Shown here: piece by piece, positions 1 to 13,808 of the stretch
Position numbering within the stretch: the first letter of the stretch is position 1
Layout: every line of letters begins with the position of its first letter
DNA from: Diploscapter coronatus
Taxonomy: Eukaryota; Nematoda; Chromadorea; Rhabditida; Rhabditidae
Length of the DNA: 64,000 bases
Assembly (NCBI GenBank): GCA_964036155.1
Contig: OZ038422.1
Coordinates: 62,519,201 to 62,583,200, forward strand
Direction: 5' to 3'
Program-made: the position numbers and the translations under genes
The notes under the pieces: model-generated
The model's database searches: none
Told to the model about the DNA's origin: nothing
The model's input: the letters and a program-made list of their open reading frames with translations, nothing else

Positions 1-3000
1 GCATCAGCAGACCTCGACTCTTTTGAGCAGCGAATTCAGTCTACTCAATGCAAGCTCCGAAAATAGCGCTTCACAGACTAAGTTTGTCCCAGACTCGCTT
101 CTCCCTTTCAGTCGAAAATAGCAATTCGAAGAAACAAAACGTTCCAAATTGAATGAGACGACGACTCAATCCAGTCTCATCACATGATATAAAATAGTCT
201 CAGAAAAGCCGCTTAGAATCCTAAACTTTGTTCCAACCTGATCCATTTGTTTGAAATGTTGGACTTCGACTTCGAAACCGTTGGACTAGCTTTTCCCCCT
301 CGCCCCAATAAAACACTGCAAATTTCGGATCGCATTCCTTACAAATTGAAAACTTGGAAAGTAGAGGAAGCTTCCCAGAAATTCGATCAAATTTGTGTGC
401 TGATGAAATTCAGCCATTCTTCGTATAGTACCCAAACCAAAGATTGCCGAATGGGATTCATCAAAACGAGACAAACAATTTTATCTGAGCCCTATTTTTT
501 AGTAACAGGTACAAGGGACCGATTTATGAAATCCCTGGACGAGCTGAAAGATGCGGACTTGTATCTCTCGAAAAATAGACCAGCTAAATTTTCCTGTTTT
601 CATTCATAAATGAACAATAATATCTATCATCACGTGGAAATTATAAATACTCTGGAAAATTGTTCGAGTTTTTTTTTCTTCCAAAGGAATTAACCGACCA
701 AGACGCTACTTTTAGCGATTCCACCCTCATGTTGAAAGAGCAAAGCCCTCATTAACTCGGTAACGATTAGGTCACTCCCTCACCACACGTCAATCCGCTA
801 TGAAAATAGCTTTCCATCAAACATTCCAAAATTTAACAATTTTCCATTCCAGATAATGATGATGTGAAGTTATAGTTGCTTTTTGCTTGACCATCAACTT
901 AATATCAAACAAAATGTGCATAGTTTTTTGGGCGAATTTATAAGAAGTCTATAATTCGGGTATTAGATATTAGTTAATTGATAAATTATTACAGGACAAA
1001 AATAGCCCCGCACTATTCATGGCGCTCTTATTCTTTGTGTATATATAATTTTCAATTTGATGGTGAAAAATTCACGAGTCGAAGGTTTTCTTGGGGTTTT
1101 GCGAGAATCGCTAATGAACTACTGAATTTTTTCTCCTTTTCAAATTGCCTCGGGCTATGTATTGGTCATCAACAAATTCGTATTGGCGCTCTTTTGAAGC
1201 TTTCAACGAACCACTTAAATCATGTGATTGGGGATATTTATCTTTGGGCGGGATTTTCGAGTCCTTCTAGAAACGGAAGATACAATTCTAAAAGGAAAAA
1301 TCTTAAGTAATCGTATTTTCGATTTTTGGATAGAGATTTATCTTTACAGAATTGCATACAATTTATAAACATTATCCCGAGGAATACTTTTTCTAATTGG
1401 ATTTATTACTTGTCATAAGCCTATTTATGCGATAATTCAGTTTATCCTTGTTAGTGTTATTTTTCAGGTACTTTTTGGATATATATACGATTTTCATCTG
1501 ATTTAAAACACTTATGGAATTTTATACCTAATCGGGCTTATATCTTCTTACTAAGAAACTAGTCTACTTTGATAACTTTTTTCGATACAATTTTTTTGGT
1601 TTTTTTTTATCATGATACACCATTTTAAATCCGATATTTAACTCTTATGGAATTTTGAATACCCAAATCGGGTTTGCAGCTTCTCGTATAGTCGGATCTG
1701 AGAGCTAAGAACAGGAGCAAAAGCAAAGCGCACATGAGAATGCGCGCAAAGAAGCGGTCCTCCGGATTTCCTATTAAATAAACGTATACAAAGCCAGAGA
1801 CAGAAGTCTTTTGGATATGGGACGAGGGAGGATAAGGGGATAAAGCAGCAGGATACGAGAGAGGGAGCACGTGAGGCAAGGAGAGTGGCAGTGAGGGTGG
1901 AGCAGAAAAAAAGCAGGAGGGGAATAAAAAAGACGAAAAGTACGGCGGAACTCCCCATTTCAACAAGCAGCATATTTATGCCCCACTGAATATTTCTTTC
2001 CGTAGGCATTTTTAGCGCCGCTTTTTCGATGTTTCACAGCCATTTTTCGAGAGATCCAAAAACACGGTGTTGACTTTTTGCTCGTACAATTTCATTTCTC
2101 GCCCCCCATGAATCTGCTGCTGAATTATTCAAAAGCGAAACTTTGATCTACGAATATATTTTGAAGCAGTAGGGGATTGTCAACACTATACAGCTAGTTT
2201 TCGCTGAGAAATAGATAATTGGATGATCTTTCGACTTTGAAATAATCCCGATCTAATTATGAGATTATTAGACTAGGCACCATTTATAAGCATTTTCCGT
2301 GATTAGATTTATCAGAAATTCATTCTCTGAAGCCGCCTCCCTTCCTCATATTTTTGAGTATCAGCGACTTTCGATCATTTTCTCATTAAATTTTCATCTT
2401 TCATACTATTTCGTCATTCCCTCCTTCCCATTTCGAGCATCATTGCCAATTTCTCAAATTGATTTCGATGATGCTAAGGACTAAATGTTATTTTTTATAG
2501 GAAACTCTTTCAGCTTCTTTATGAATTTAATTCGCCCGTAGCATTCCATATTTCATATAAGGGTCCAGAAAGCATATTTTTATCGTGTGAAAAGAGAAAA
2601 GGAGAATTTTAGTCATCCTTACAAAATTCTAGCTTGGCCTCGTAAATTTTGCAGTATGAGTTCAAGATGATACTGAACACTTTCGGCATCTGTTTTCAAT
2701 ATTTTGTATTCCTGGCCTCGGGCCTGATTTATTGCAGAATAAAAGCGTCCTCAACCTCCCCACGCAAATATTCGAGCTCATAGAAACGCAGTGATCCTGT
2801 AATTCTATCGCATTTTATTGCAATTGCAACTTGATGAGATTTTAATCAACGCAACATTTGTGTGCGTTTTTGAACTTTTCACTGCAAATTAACCGGGCTG
2901 AACTTTCTAGTTTGAATGTCAAATTGTCAAAACAGCGTCTCGTAGGGAGTGAAAGGGTCTTGGAGCTCAGCCTTTCTAGGGAAGGTTTTCGTTCTCTTCC

Positions 3001-5685
3001 GTCATGTCTCAAGCCGATTCTAGGCATCTTCGCTCATCTCCTATCGTCTTCAATTTGCCTAAACCCATCTTCTCTTACGTGCTTTCCCTATCAGACACGG
3101 CTTCTCAATATCCCCGAAGTAGTACCTCGAAGAAGGCAGGAGAAGAGACAGGTTTTGCGAAAATAACGCTAAGGCGAGGAGATGTTTGAGTGGATCGGCG
3201 AGGAGTGGGACCTCCAAAAATAATCCCACTTTAGCAGGTCTACCCCCTATTCTCACCATTCTCACTTCCTACGCAACTCATCCCGACGACCCTTTCCCGG
3301 AAAATCATTTCCACTCGGTTTTTCATCATCTCACATCCTAACTTTTCCGATATCCCTGATATACTTGACTTTCTGGTTTTTCATTGCCAAACAAGATCGT
3401 TGTCTCGATGAGTTCGGGACTAAACTATCTCGTCGGCAAATTGAAATGTTCCCTCTATTTTCCTATTTTCTTGTGCCAAGCGGTGGGGCTTCCGATTTTT
3501 CAAAATTCACGTTCATTCTAAAAATGCTGATCAAAATGTCTATTTTTAAATTTGGCCTGACATTTTTGGACATAGAATTAACGCAAAAACACACGGCAAA
3601 GGTTGTTCTCGCTGGTGCCATTGACAGCCGAATTCCAGCGGAATTGTCTTTTTTGCCAGGTCTCAGATTTCTCATCAGGCATTTTGCCACCGCGAATCAG
3701 AAAATCTGTGAACGCGCCAAAATAAATGAAATTTGATAGCCCTCTTGTGTGGACGAAAATGTTGGACCCAGGCATTTTTGTACACGGAGGAGCTCGATTT
3801 CATCTGCACAATTCATCAGAATGAAAGTTGGCCTTCCACACTCAAGTCTCCTTTTTCTTTCTTGCCGTGCTTTGAATATTTTATGTAAATCACCCAGGGC
3901 GTTTTGTATCTTGATGTTCGAAGACACAGCATGTCATATCGCGAAAATTTGTTATTTTTATCAATTTTTCTTCCGATATTTTACTAAATTTTCGAGTATC
4001 TATCCTTGCCAAGTACTTTGCACTAATTAGCAAAAAGTTGTCTCTGTCTCGATTCCAGCTGTAATTTGATTGGTCTGATCTCCGCTTGCAGGAATCGCAG
4101 ACTCGCTTTTCCCAATTAACCAAAATAGGCATCTTCTAGAGCGAGCTCACAAGTGCCAAATTGCTAAACCCTGCATATTTCCTTGTCCCGGACGATCAAG
4201 TTGCTCTATTTTTGGCCGAGGAAATTGAATTTTGAGTGTCGTATATCAGGCGGGAATTAGTTTTATCGGACAGATTTTATCGTGTTGATTCGAGTTGTGC
4301 CATTGTCAAATACGCGTTGTTTCTTCGCTGCTCGAGTCAATTTGGAGACATAGGAAGATGAAGGATATCGAATTAGAGTGGCAAGAGTAAAGACAAGCGA
4401 AAAGACGATAAGTCACATAAGTCATCATCACATAGCTGTGTTATTTTAAATTCTGCGTAGGCTTTGATTTAGAGCATGACAATTCATTTCGATCATATTA
4501 TTTTTAGCTCCTTTAATTTATTAGATTGATAAGCCTCTAGATTTTGGCCAATGCAGCTTTATCCTCACAAGCAATAAGATACTTATCTGAATGTGCGAAC
4601 GAATTATCGTAATTAAAACTTTATCAATTTGAAATTTCTGAATTTCTAAATTTTATCACATATTTTCTCGAGCGTTAAAATTTGTCAATGATGTGATAGC
4701 CTCTAATAATCCACATAGCCTCTCACATATCCACAATTCTTTCTTTCAAAGCTAATTCAATTTTTCTTGAGAATGCCATTGAATATTCGCGCGCTTGTTT
4801 CACCCATTATTTTCATTATCTGAGATTTTTCGAGCCGACAGAAAATGGTTTCTTTGATATTTTTCTATAGAAGACAAGATCAGTAACCAGTGATCGAATT
4901 GTGATCGCAAAATTCAAATGGAACGTTAAAGTATCAAATAGCAAACATACAGAATTTTTTTCATTTGCAAAATTTAAATTTGATCCTTTGCGGATAAAAT
5001 GGGAGCATAGTTGTAATCTCTAGGCTCTAATCTGCGTGATTCATTCGTCCTTTCCTGCTCTCACAGGGAATTTTCCCACGCTCCTCTCGGCCTAAGCGGC
5101 AATTCACTCCTGAAACAGAATCTGATTTTTGCGTGACAAGGCAGTTGTGTGACTGAGTTGAAAGAGTGAATTGCCGTTTTTAGCCTTTCACAGACTAAAT
5201 TTGGCCAGAGGGACAGGCTCCCAGCCCTATTGGCATCAACATTTCGAATATTTCCATTTCACGGGGGCGTCCGGCATCTTTGTCCAATGCACTCTGCCAG
5301 CCATCCGTTATGTCGATATGTTGTCATTCCTTCTAAATCAGCCACTACGACGGTGAAGATTATTATTTTGAAATGCGAAACTTCACAAGGATAAAAAAAA
5401 CTCTCCTCAAATATACGCCTGCATTTCATTAGTATTTTCGGGACTCATAACTTCGGCCCAAAGAAGAAGGCCCATCTCTCCCCATTTTAATCTAAATTTT
5501 CTCGTGGCTATCATATGTCCTAATATAAATATTTGGACGCCCAATCGTATAAATGGTTTTGGATCAGTACGCTTCTCTTAGTTTTCATAAACAATTTTTG
5601 AGTTCGTATAAATATGCATATTCGCATTATCGTGTTATTCACGTTTTAGCTAAATCCGATAATCATATAAACTTCAGATTGCAAA
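1..5685. other. No recognisable gene; AT-rich non-coding DNA
   Basis: I find no exon series, domain motif, tRNA or rRNA in this stretch. The open frames here are short, overlap one another on both strands and resemble no family I know. It lies upstream of the globin gene and could hold its promoter, a distant 5' exon, or the intron of a gene outside the window. A purine/pyrimidine-skewed patch at about 1800-1930 accounts for the longest open frames. Confidence 0.55.
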
Positions 5686-5725
5686 ATTGGAGCAGTTTAT
5701 TATTCTAATTGGTACTGAATTGGCC

Positions 5726-8700
5726 ATGGGAAACGAAGCATCTAACTTTGTCAAAGTGAGGCGTACGTCTAAAGAATCTTTAAAAGATGTCAAGATCTTC
5801 GGTGACTGCAAGGAGAATAGGTACAAAAGCTTTCTTTACCTGAAATATTCTAATTTTAGAAGATTTAGCGACTCGATCTTCAGTAAGGCTCGACGCAGTG
5901 TTAGCCATTCTCGGCTGAGCAATGGGATCACAAGAAATTCTCCTCCGAGCAAGAAGGGCGTTCCTGACAGTGTGGTTAGCAGCAGGAAGAGTTCAGGTAA
6001 AATAGTAAAAATAGCATAATCAACTCCTGATCGTTACATGTTGTTCATTTCATCCAAACAATTAGTGTTTTGCTAAGTTTGGGTTTTTTGGTTGTGTGTC
6101 CAAGCTTGAATCTAATATTGTGATCATCTGAGTGAGAAACGGTTTTTATTTCTTGTGATCTGGTTAAAGTTCTGATGGTCACTAATTATTCGGTTAATCA
6201 AAACAAGACATCAAAGAATAGCTTATGGCTCGGATTCATAGAAAACAGGCTTGAGCAAGATTTACTCATCTGTCTCGAAGTCCACCCTCCCAGTTCCAGA
6301 TAAATCCGATTTTTCATAAGCCTAATAAGAAGCTGTTCTGATTCACGAATTGACGAGTGTTTTGTGATTTCGTCGATCCTCCCATGCCTTTTTCATCCCT
6401 TCCCATTCATCCCACGAGCAGACTTATCGCCTGCGGCCAAGTTTTATCGAATTTCCCCGGGCCGAGTGTGTGAAGACCTTAAGTCTGAAGGAAAAGCTGA
6501 ATGAATTGGCCTGTCTTCGATGTTTCAAATCGACGTTTTCATTTGTATCTCAGAAAATTTCAAATAGTTCCGCTTTATCTAATATCTGGATTTTGTTTCG
6601 AACATTTTAATTAAGCACGTTCCCTTCATTTGAATGCAAGAATGTTAGATTTTTCTCGGATGTTGAAAGATGGCAGCATAAAAAGCGCCTGAAATATTCA
6701 CCTCTCAAGCTCCATTCATATAGCCATCTCCTTGATTAAATTTAATTTTCTAGTTTGCACATTCTTATATCTTTCCGCTTTCGTTCTTCTATTTGACACT
6801 TTATTCGGAATATCGTTCTCATGAAGTCCAAATGAACACGTCAAATAAAAAACGATTCATGTGCAAAAGTGGAGCATTTCCTCCGTGCATTGAAAATTCT
6901 CAGCTTTTTAATTGCTAAATTTGGCACTAGAATAATTGTCGATTTGTTTGAAGCGTTGGTGCAATTTATGAATCGAATAACTCTCCCGTGACATTTTGCT
7001 CCAATTAGGAATGATCAGACTAGAAATCTCTGTGCAAATCATAGACATTTTATAGACGAACCAATTGGTCTTGGATATTTTGATTGGTGTAATCTCAGGA
7101 ATAACATGGCATCACATTTTATGTTCTTATCTGAATCCACCTCCACTTTTCGAAATCTTATGGCAAAATTATCTCAATTTTATCGCTACCTCATAAATGT
7201 CATTTCGTTATCCAAACGGCTCACAGATGCATCGATAAAGTCGACGTGAAATAATCGAGAGTTTTGATACGCGTATTTCGGAGTTTCTCTAAACTTCAAA
7301 GATATCATTCTCTCTCCCGGAATAGATCAGCCTTTACTCTTTAGTGTTTCACTGGGTTGTTGACTTTGTCATGCTTTTCTTGTGTTTGCCATTGTTAGTT
7401 GGACTGAACGGCGTTTTTGGCTTTGAATTACCGAGCGCTTCTGCTGGTTTGTCGTTTTTCTCTTTGGCCTAACGAGTCCGCTTCCGATGGATTTGGCGTG
7501 CGCACTTCTGTTCGTTAGAAGCCTGGGTTTCACAGGCCTAGAAGCCTTGAAAAGCTTCGAAGCATCGCCTGGCCGATTGCCTTTGTCCCCCTCTTCGCGC
7601 ATTCCATCCAAGCTCTTCCCTGCACAACCCCACACAGATGCACAGATGCATTCTTCTCTAATTAAGCCTTTTTCTTGTCTTCATTTCTTCCCGTCCCCCG
7701 TCCCCACTTCTCATCACAAAATGTCGTTTTCAGCGGCAACAGCCGTGCGCGCAGACCCCTCAGCATTTCCCTCTTTCCAAGGTTAAAAACCCCGGCCTAA
7801 CGAATTTTTGGACCATCGTTTTTTCGAGAACTTTTCGGCAGCATTCATTAAGAGATGATTTGGGGAATTTCATTTAGGAAGTGCATACGGTAGGCTAGAG
7901 TTTGGCTTGGGATTAAGATTGTCATGCGGTCTTTTTTTTGGAGAATTTAGCTCGAAGTATCATAAACAGGGCGGCTTGGATTTTGCACCTGAACATTTTC
8001 AAACTCGGTATACCAATCTATGTTAGGTGTTCTCTAAAAATAGCTTCGAATGAGTCAGAATCCAAGATCCAAGACCAGAAACGACTGCCGTATGATAGAT
8101 CATTCTCCCATTTATTTCCTTTGCTATAGTGCCCATAAATGTCGCAATTTCCTGCATTTCCTTCTAACCTATACGTGTGTTATTTCGTCGTGAAATGCTG
8201 CCGCTGAATTAGCGATTTTGTACACAGGGGTGTGATTGCGTGTAGCTCATAGTCAAGGAAATTTCCCCGACTCCCAAAATATACAACCCGTTCAAATGTT
8301 AGAGACGGTTGAATCACGATGAATATTTCATTTGTAGAAAAATAGATCTATGGCAGAAGGTTGGAAGAGGCATCTCTCATCCCCAGTCCATATAAAGAGT
8401 TCCGCTCCATGAGAATGTGCGGGCTCATGACTTCACGTAAAATTTTCCTTTTTTCATGAATTTTCTTTTAAATCTTCTTGCAAAAATCCTTAAAGGAAGT
8501 CTAGACCGGAAATATGCAATTACAAAGTGGAATCATCCTTGTCAATTTTTGCGTCGAATTTCATGTCACCTAATATCGGTTCCGATCTTCAGAAGCTTGT
8601 TCTTTTGCTCGTGGGAGTGTTCAGAATCATGCGGCCTAAACTTTCTTCCTTCCCTCTTCAAATGATGATGTTGAACTAAGGAAACCTGTTCGATCTTTAA

Positions 8701-10827
8701 GTTTATTGACTTGATATTCTTGGTTCGGTTCAAATATTTGCTTCGGTTGAATTTTGGGCTTTCGGTAATTGCGATTGCCGAAATTTGCCCGTCGTTCGTC
8801 CCTTTTATTTGCTTGGAATATGCTCATCGCAGCTGCCTTCACAGGCCTTTGCTCTGTTCAGCAGTAGCAGTTATTCTAGCGATTCTAGCCACATTGCCTG
8901 CTTGGGGAGCCTTCCCTCTAACCTAACCTCTTTCACTTTCCCTCCTTCTCCTCTTTCAATCGACGCTTTTTTGCATTTGCATACATATCGCAAATTGGGT
9001 ATTATATCGGAACGATGAGGCGGATTCTGGCCAATTCCAAATTCAGGCGTTTCAGATTTGCTATGAAAATTTCATAGAGGCGACTTTTCATTCATTGATG
9101 ACATAGATAACCAAAAAATTTCATTTCTAACTATTTTTTGCGCTGTTATTGTTTTGACGATTGAATGCTCGTTTGGTATGGATGAGATAGGAAAATATTG
9201 CTGTTCTTTGAATCTTTTCTGACGAAAAAACTTACTTCTTCTTGGAAATTTTAATGGAATAGTACTCTGTCGTACCATTATCAATGTGTAGCTTTCTTAT
9301 TTTGCAAAAAATTTTAACTTTATATTTTTCAGCCTCGAACATTCGTAGTGGGTTGCCAAGTGACGGCTCCGGTGACTCGTTCCTAGCGCCGCCCTCTATT
9401 TCGTCCGACCGCAGACGAAGTCGCAGTCTCTGCTCCGCACAAATGAAGGACGACGTTCAGGTAGCAAAAATTGAACATTGACAAAACTTGTGGCCAAATT
9501 TAAATCATTATGGACACACAAGTGAACTACTTTAAATTTATGCAGTTTTTTTTTTTTAAATAGCTCAAGTCCTATATTTAAATCTCAAAATTGAAGACTG
9601 GCACAAGTCTTAGAAAAAAAAATAAAATCAGAGAGTAAAACGAGAAAATTTTGCTATAGTCCTAGGAATTTGTCCTCTAAATCGCTTATACCCAATTTTG
9701 AAACCTAAAATTTGATGATGAATTGACATTTTCAGTCTGTCGCTGGTCAAATCGAAGAAACCGTTTATGGAAGTAAGCCACATAGTCGAAAGAGCTCATC
9801 GGGACTTGTACCCTCCCTAAACAGACTTCGAATACAGCAGTGCTACAAGGCTGCTAAGTAAGGAAAAACTTTGTATCGAAACAAGCTGATCTTCACTCTC
9901 ACTTACTTATACAAGCTAATTTACAACAGTTTTTCCATATAAAATAAGGTATCGGAAAAGCTGATCTTCGTCCTCATTTTGACATAAAGTTAAAGAAATA
10001 AGGTAAGATCAAGTGATTAACAAATTTCAGACCGCAAATCGGAGAAGCAATTTTGAAGAGAGCCGCCACAACTCGACCCGAGATGCGATCATTTTTATCG
10101 AGAATGAACGAGCAACAAGTTGAAAGTGTTGGGCGGCAAATGTACGAGGTGATCACGATTGCGGTCGATAATATGGACAAGAATGAAAAAGTATTTCTAA
10201 TAATCTCTGAAAAAACACATTTCTTAATAATTTAGGTCCTAGTGCATGCCCGTCAAATGGGAGAGACCTATGCGGGACTTTGCCCGTTGGGATTCCGACC
10301 TGACCTGTTTGCCCCCTTAGCCGATGCAGCCATCGCTGAATGCGTTAAATTGGACAGCGGAATGCACAAGAGGTAGAAATTTAGAATCTGGGCAGATCTA
10401 GGCAAACTCAATCAAAATAAAAATGATAGGGTAGGGGGTACCAAAAGCAAAGTTTCCTATAGAAATTTGACATATGATGGGAGTGCGTATAGGAGATCTG
10501 GATTAAGTTTTGCCTAGGCCTGGGCTATTGGTGAGAAAATTTTGCGGGGCTACCCTCCTAAATTTTGTCACAAATCGCCCGATTTAATACTTGAAGGAAA
10601 ATCAAAATGAATGAAAATTTAGTTTCAGTCGGTGCGACATTCTATCGGCGTGGAGTCAGCTGATCGGGTCGATATTCACCGGCATCCGGGATGGATATTA
10701 TATGAGGGTCAGATATCAGCGAAGATCTTCATTACCGCAAACCGCCGTTTCGAAACAGGTTAATTTTTATTTAGTCAGCTTTCATCTTGAAAATACAAGG
10801 TGGACTTTGCATTATAAAATGAGATAA
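5726..10827 (+). CDS. Globin-domain protein with long, probably myristoylated N-terminal extension
   Basis: Seven exons join in phase: 5726-5820, 5860-5996, 9333-9460, 9736-9857, 10031-10190, 10236-10372 and 10629-10827, giving about 325 residues. Residues 1-150 are Ser/Arg/Lys-rich and probably disordered, and begin MGNEAS, which fits the N-myristoylation pattern (Gly2, Ser6). The globin fold follows at about 153-305: helix A/B with CYKAAKPQIGEAILKR, the RPEMRSF segment, the EVITIAVDNM segment, and LVHARQMG with the expected proximal (F8) histidine at His218. This matches the large nematode GLB family, in which many members are membrane-attached neuronal haem sensors rather than oxygen stores; that role is inference. 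An in-frame ATG lies 39 bases upstream (5687), but 5726 has the better context and the myristoylation motif. The last 22 residues come from reading past a possible donor at 10759, so the C-terminus is uncertain. Intron 2 is 3.3 kb. Confidence 0.85.
5997..9332 (+). other. Large intron 2 of the globin gene
   Basis: This 3.3 kb intron separates the basic N-terminal exons from the rest of the globin gene. Splice phase 1 agrees on both sides (an exon ending in a single G, the next beginning CC). I see no nested gene. The open frames at 7369-7786 overlap on opposite strands in a locally GC-richer patch and carry no domain signature. Confidence 0.6.
10397..10518. mobile_element. MITE-like element, family A, copy 1
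   Basis: The element lies in globin intron 6. It begins TCTAGGCAAACT and ends AGTTTTGCCTAGG, an imperfect terminal inverted repeat. Its interior (GGGTAGGGGGTACC, TTTCCTATAG, GGGAGTGCG) matches copy 3 at 24656-24824 in the opposite orientation. Confidence 0.65.
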
Positions 10828-11755
10828 GATTAGTTGAGTTGTGAAAATTAAGCACTTTTGAGCACGTATAATACAATTTTGAAAGGAAACATTTTTGAGA
10901 AAATAAATTCCAAGTTTAGCTCTCCGTCGACTTGGCGAAATGCTCTGATTCCTCGTCAGTTTCACGAGTAAAGTTCGAATAATTCGATATTTCAACCATT
11001 GATTAGTTACGGATTTCATATGGCTTCGACCTTGTAGATACATATTTCATTTATCATTTCACGAGCTTTATCTTCACTCTTACCTGAATTTTCCATTTGA
11101 ACATTATGTTACATGTTCAGAGATCATTTCACTATTAGATGTAGTTTTCCATCCTTTTGGCACTACCTTTCCTGTCGCAGACTTTCACCATTTTATCAGA
11201 ATTTTGATGAATCTCATTTTTCAAATATATGTAGATTATTTTGTACAAAAATTTAGACGTGATTATTTTGCCATAAGTTTTGTACAAAATTATCACTAAC
11301 TTCAAATATTTTTACTGTAGTCTCCTTCTCGTTTCTTCGTTCATTTTGAATGTTCAGAAGGGTCTCGATTTGCCCTGTGCGCACGCATTTTCCACTGTGA
11401 TATTTCATTATTTTTTTATTTTTTAAAATTTTATTTACACGTAACTCGGAAATGTTACGACTAATTTAAATCAATAAATATTTTGAAATAGTTTTATTCT
11501 TTATTTCTGAAAGTCTCAAGCTCCGAATTATGCATGGTAGACAAGCGAGAAAAAAAAACAATCTCGTATTTGAGATACTTGGAAATTGGGTTTTTGCAAG
11601 CCAGAAATAAGTAGATTTTAGGAAATTGTATGATCAACGATAAAACTCATCAGATTTACGATATTTCCCCCTTATATTTCCAAATTAAATCTCAAAAATC
11701 GAAGAAAAAAGTCAAATAAAAAATTATATAAACAAATAAAAATTAAATAAATAAC
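10828..11755. other. Convergent intergenic region (globin / TBCC 3' ends)
   Basis: This 0.9 kb gap holds the 3' ends of the globin gene (+) and the TBCC gene (-). It is AT-rich, with several AATAAA-like words on the + strand near 11469-11750. No further gene is visible. Confidence 0.6.
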
Positions 11756-13501
11756 CTATTCGACGGTTTCCTCAGTCCAATCCTTTTCGTCTGCGATTTT
11801 CCAGTTCGGACTTGGCGCCTCTGCGAGCCAGTTGAAATCGTTGACTTTCCTCCAGAATTCGTTCTTGGACTCTACGTCAACTCCTCTCATTCTGAATGGG
11901 GCAACGCTGACGCTGTCACAGTCCTCAATTATAACGGCTCCTGAAAACTTGCCATTTCAAATTTTGAAGTGAGAAAAATCAAATTCTCCAGGATTTTTAA
12001 TGAAACGAATGTCTTGTCTTTTCGGAACGCATAAAATAAACATTCCATGAAATGAAGGAATGAAGCAAACGCAAAGAGCGATCAGACTAAAATTTCTAGT
12101 CTTTTTCAAGTTTCTGCTGGAATGTTTCGAATTGTTGATCTTCTCATTTCAATGTCTAAAATGTCCAAAATACGAAAAATAGAAATCATAAAATCTAGCT
12201 TTTCGACCTGGCGCTTGAACATTCACATGGAGAGACAGATGATGTGAGGAGTGGACGCGAATCTGCTGAGCGGCCGCATGCAAATTCAAATTGGAGCAGT
12301 CGTACAACAGGACCGAAGTTTTAACCGGGAAAAATAGGAGAACGCAGTTTGTTACGTCCTGAAAATAAAAATTAAAGATGTGATAAATTAAACAAGTTAA
12401 AAATCTTTTCATAAGATACTTTGAAAATTCTAAAAATAATAGGACTAAAAATGTAGTAAAATTTGAAAGAAAAATTTTTTCATATGATATTTTGGAGTTC
12501 TAGGATTTTTAAAATTCACCTTGATGTATACGGTAGCGGGCCGAAAGGCGAAGCTCAACCGACCCCCAGAAATGTTGCAGATTCGCACATCGCGACCGTC
12601 TTCTCCCGTGAATTTTCGGGTTTCATTCTTCTAAAATTTCAAATATATTTTTTTTCAAAATTAGAAATTTTACCAGATCCTTCACAACGAGCGTCCTCCC
12701 GTCATCCAGAAGCTCGTCTACATTATGAATTTCTTCTGGCTTTTCAGCCGGCTTCTTTTTCTCGGGGGATTTGACTGAAGATGTCGAAGGGATTGAGGTG
12801 GGCTGGGAAATCTGAAAATTTGTATTTTTTAGTTTAACAAAATTTCTATAAAAGAATATGTGATATTTACTAAATGACGCACTGGCTGATCCTATAGTTA
12901 GAGAAGAAGGAAGACTAGAATATTTTTATTCGTACCTTGAAAGAGAACGATTTCACCCCGGCTCCATTTGCCTGAGTTGCGCCGATTTCTTTGTCCAACG
13001 CGATTTGCCGCATTTGCTGCAGAGCGTCCTGCACCCACTTCGCTTGTCGACTCGTCGCGTCCAAATTCAGGTGCTCTTCTGAAAAAAGAAATAAATAAAA
13101 GGAAATTTCTGAGTTCTAGGGTAAACTCGAGTATTTTTTGAAAAAAAAATTTAAAGAAGAATAAAATAGAAAAAGACATTTTCAGCAACTTTGGAATTTT
13201 AAGATAAATTTAGGTGTGTCTAGAAAAAACAACATTACCCAATTGCTTCATCGTCTGATCGTCGACCTCCCTGCTGGCGATTTGCTCTTTGGCTTTCGCC
13301 AGCAAAGCGTCCAACTGCTTGTGTCGATTCGGGGCTGAACATTTGAGTTTTTCAGAAATTTAGGTTTTTTTTTTTTTTATAATTTTTACCTGCAGAAGAG
13401 CTGGTCTGACTATTGGCGTGTCTTCCATGTAACCTTGCCAAAAGTTTGGCGCGTTTCGCCTCGATTCGCTCGTCCACTGGCTCGGACTCCAGGCCCTGCA
13501 T
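11756..13501 (-). CDS. TBCC: Tubulin-folding cofactor C
   Basis: Seven minus-strand exons join in phase: 13390-13501, 13239-13334, 12936-13078, 12674-12811, 12520-12630, 12208-12358 and 11756-11940, giving about 311 residues. Residues 1-118 are a charged helical region like the spectrin-like N-terminus of cofactor C, followed by a Ser/Pro/Lys linker. The C-terminal C-CAP/cofactor C beta-helix covers about 155-300, with VLLYDCSNLNLHAAAQQIRVH, where Arg234 sits at the family's catalytic arginine finger, then VIIEDCDSVSVAPF and the typical ending VNDFNWLAEAPSPNW. In this family the protein, with cofactors D and E, stimulates GTP hydrolysis by beta-tubulin to release folded alpha/beta dimers in the cytosol. 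The donor of exon 6 (GTCGAA) is weak, but the phase is right. The length is close to the human protein. It follows cox-6B on the same strand at operon-like spacing. Confidence 0.9.
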
Positions 13502-13808
13502 CTTTGAAAATGCTGAAATTTTTTTCTAGAAAAAGTCATAGATCCACAAAAATTAAGATGTCCAAACGTTAGTAGACATGTTCAAAATGGAATGCCAATC
13601 AATCTAAAAAATAAGCCAAGATTTTTTCAAACTTTTATTTCTCTGACAAATTACATAATACAACAACTGACTCGAATTGTTTACGTTGAGCTCCTAAATT
13701 TTACCAATCTACACAAGAAAATCTTTACGAAAAGAATCTTCTCAACAAGTCAGTTTTACTCGAAAAAGGTCAGTTGTAAATAGGTCGCTGTGAAGGCGCG
13801 CAGCTGGT
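13502..13808 (-). other. Short spacer between cox-6B and TBCC, probable operon junction
   Basis: 307 bases separate the COX6B stop from the TBCC start. A minus-strand AATAAA at 13634-13639 lies about 170 bases after the COX6B stop. TTTCAG lies about 12 bases before the TBCC ATG. This order (poly(A) signal, short gap, acceptor, ATG) is what nematode operon junctions look like. Confidence 0.5.

Noticed and set aside
7369..7786. Overlapping open frames on both strands in globin intron 2
   Set aside because: Opposite-strand overlap, no domain, and the globin exons on either side splice across the region in phase.
10759..11400. An extra 3' exon of the globin after a donor at 10759
   Set aside because: A candidate acceptor at about 11317 is in phase, but the following codons look unlike globin C-termini; reading through to the stop at 10825-10827 is simpler.
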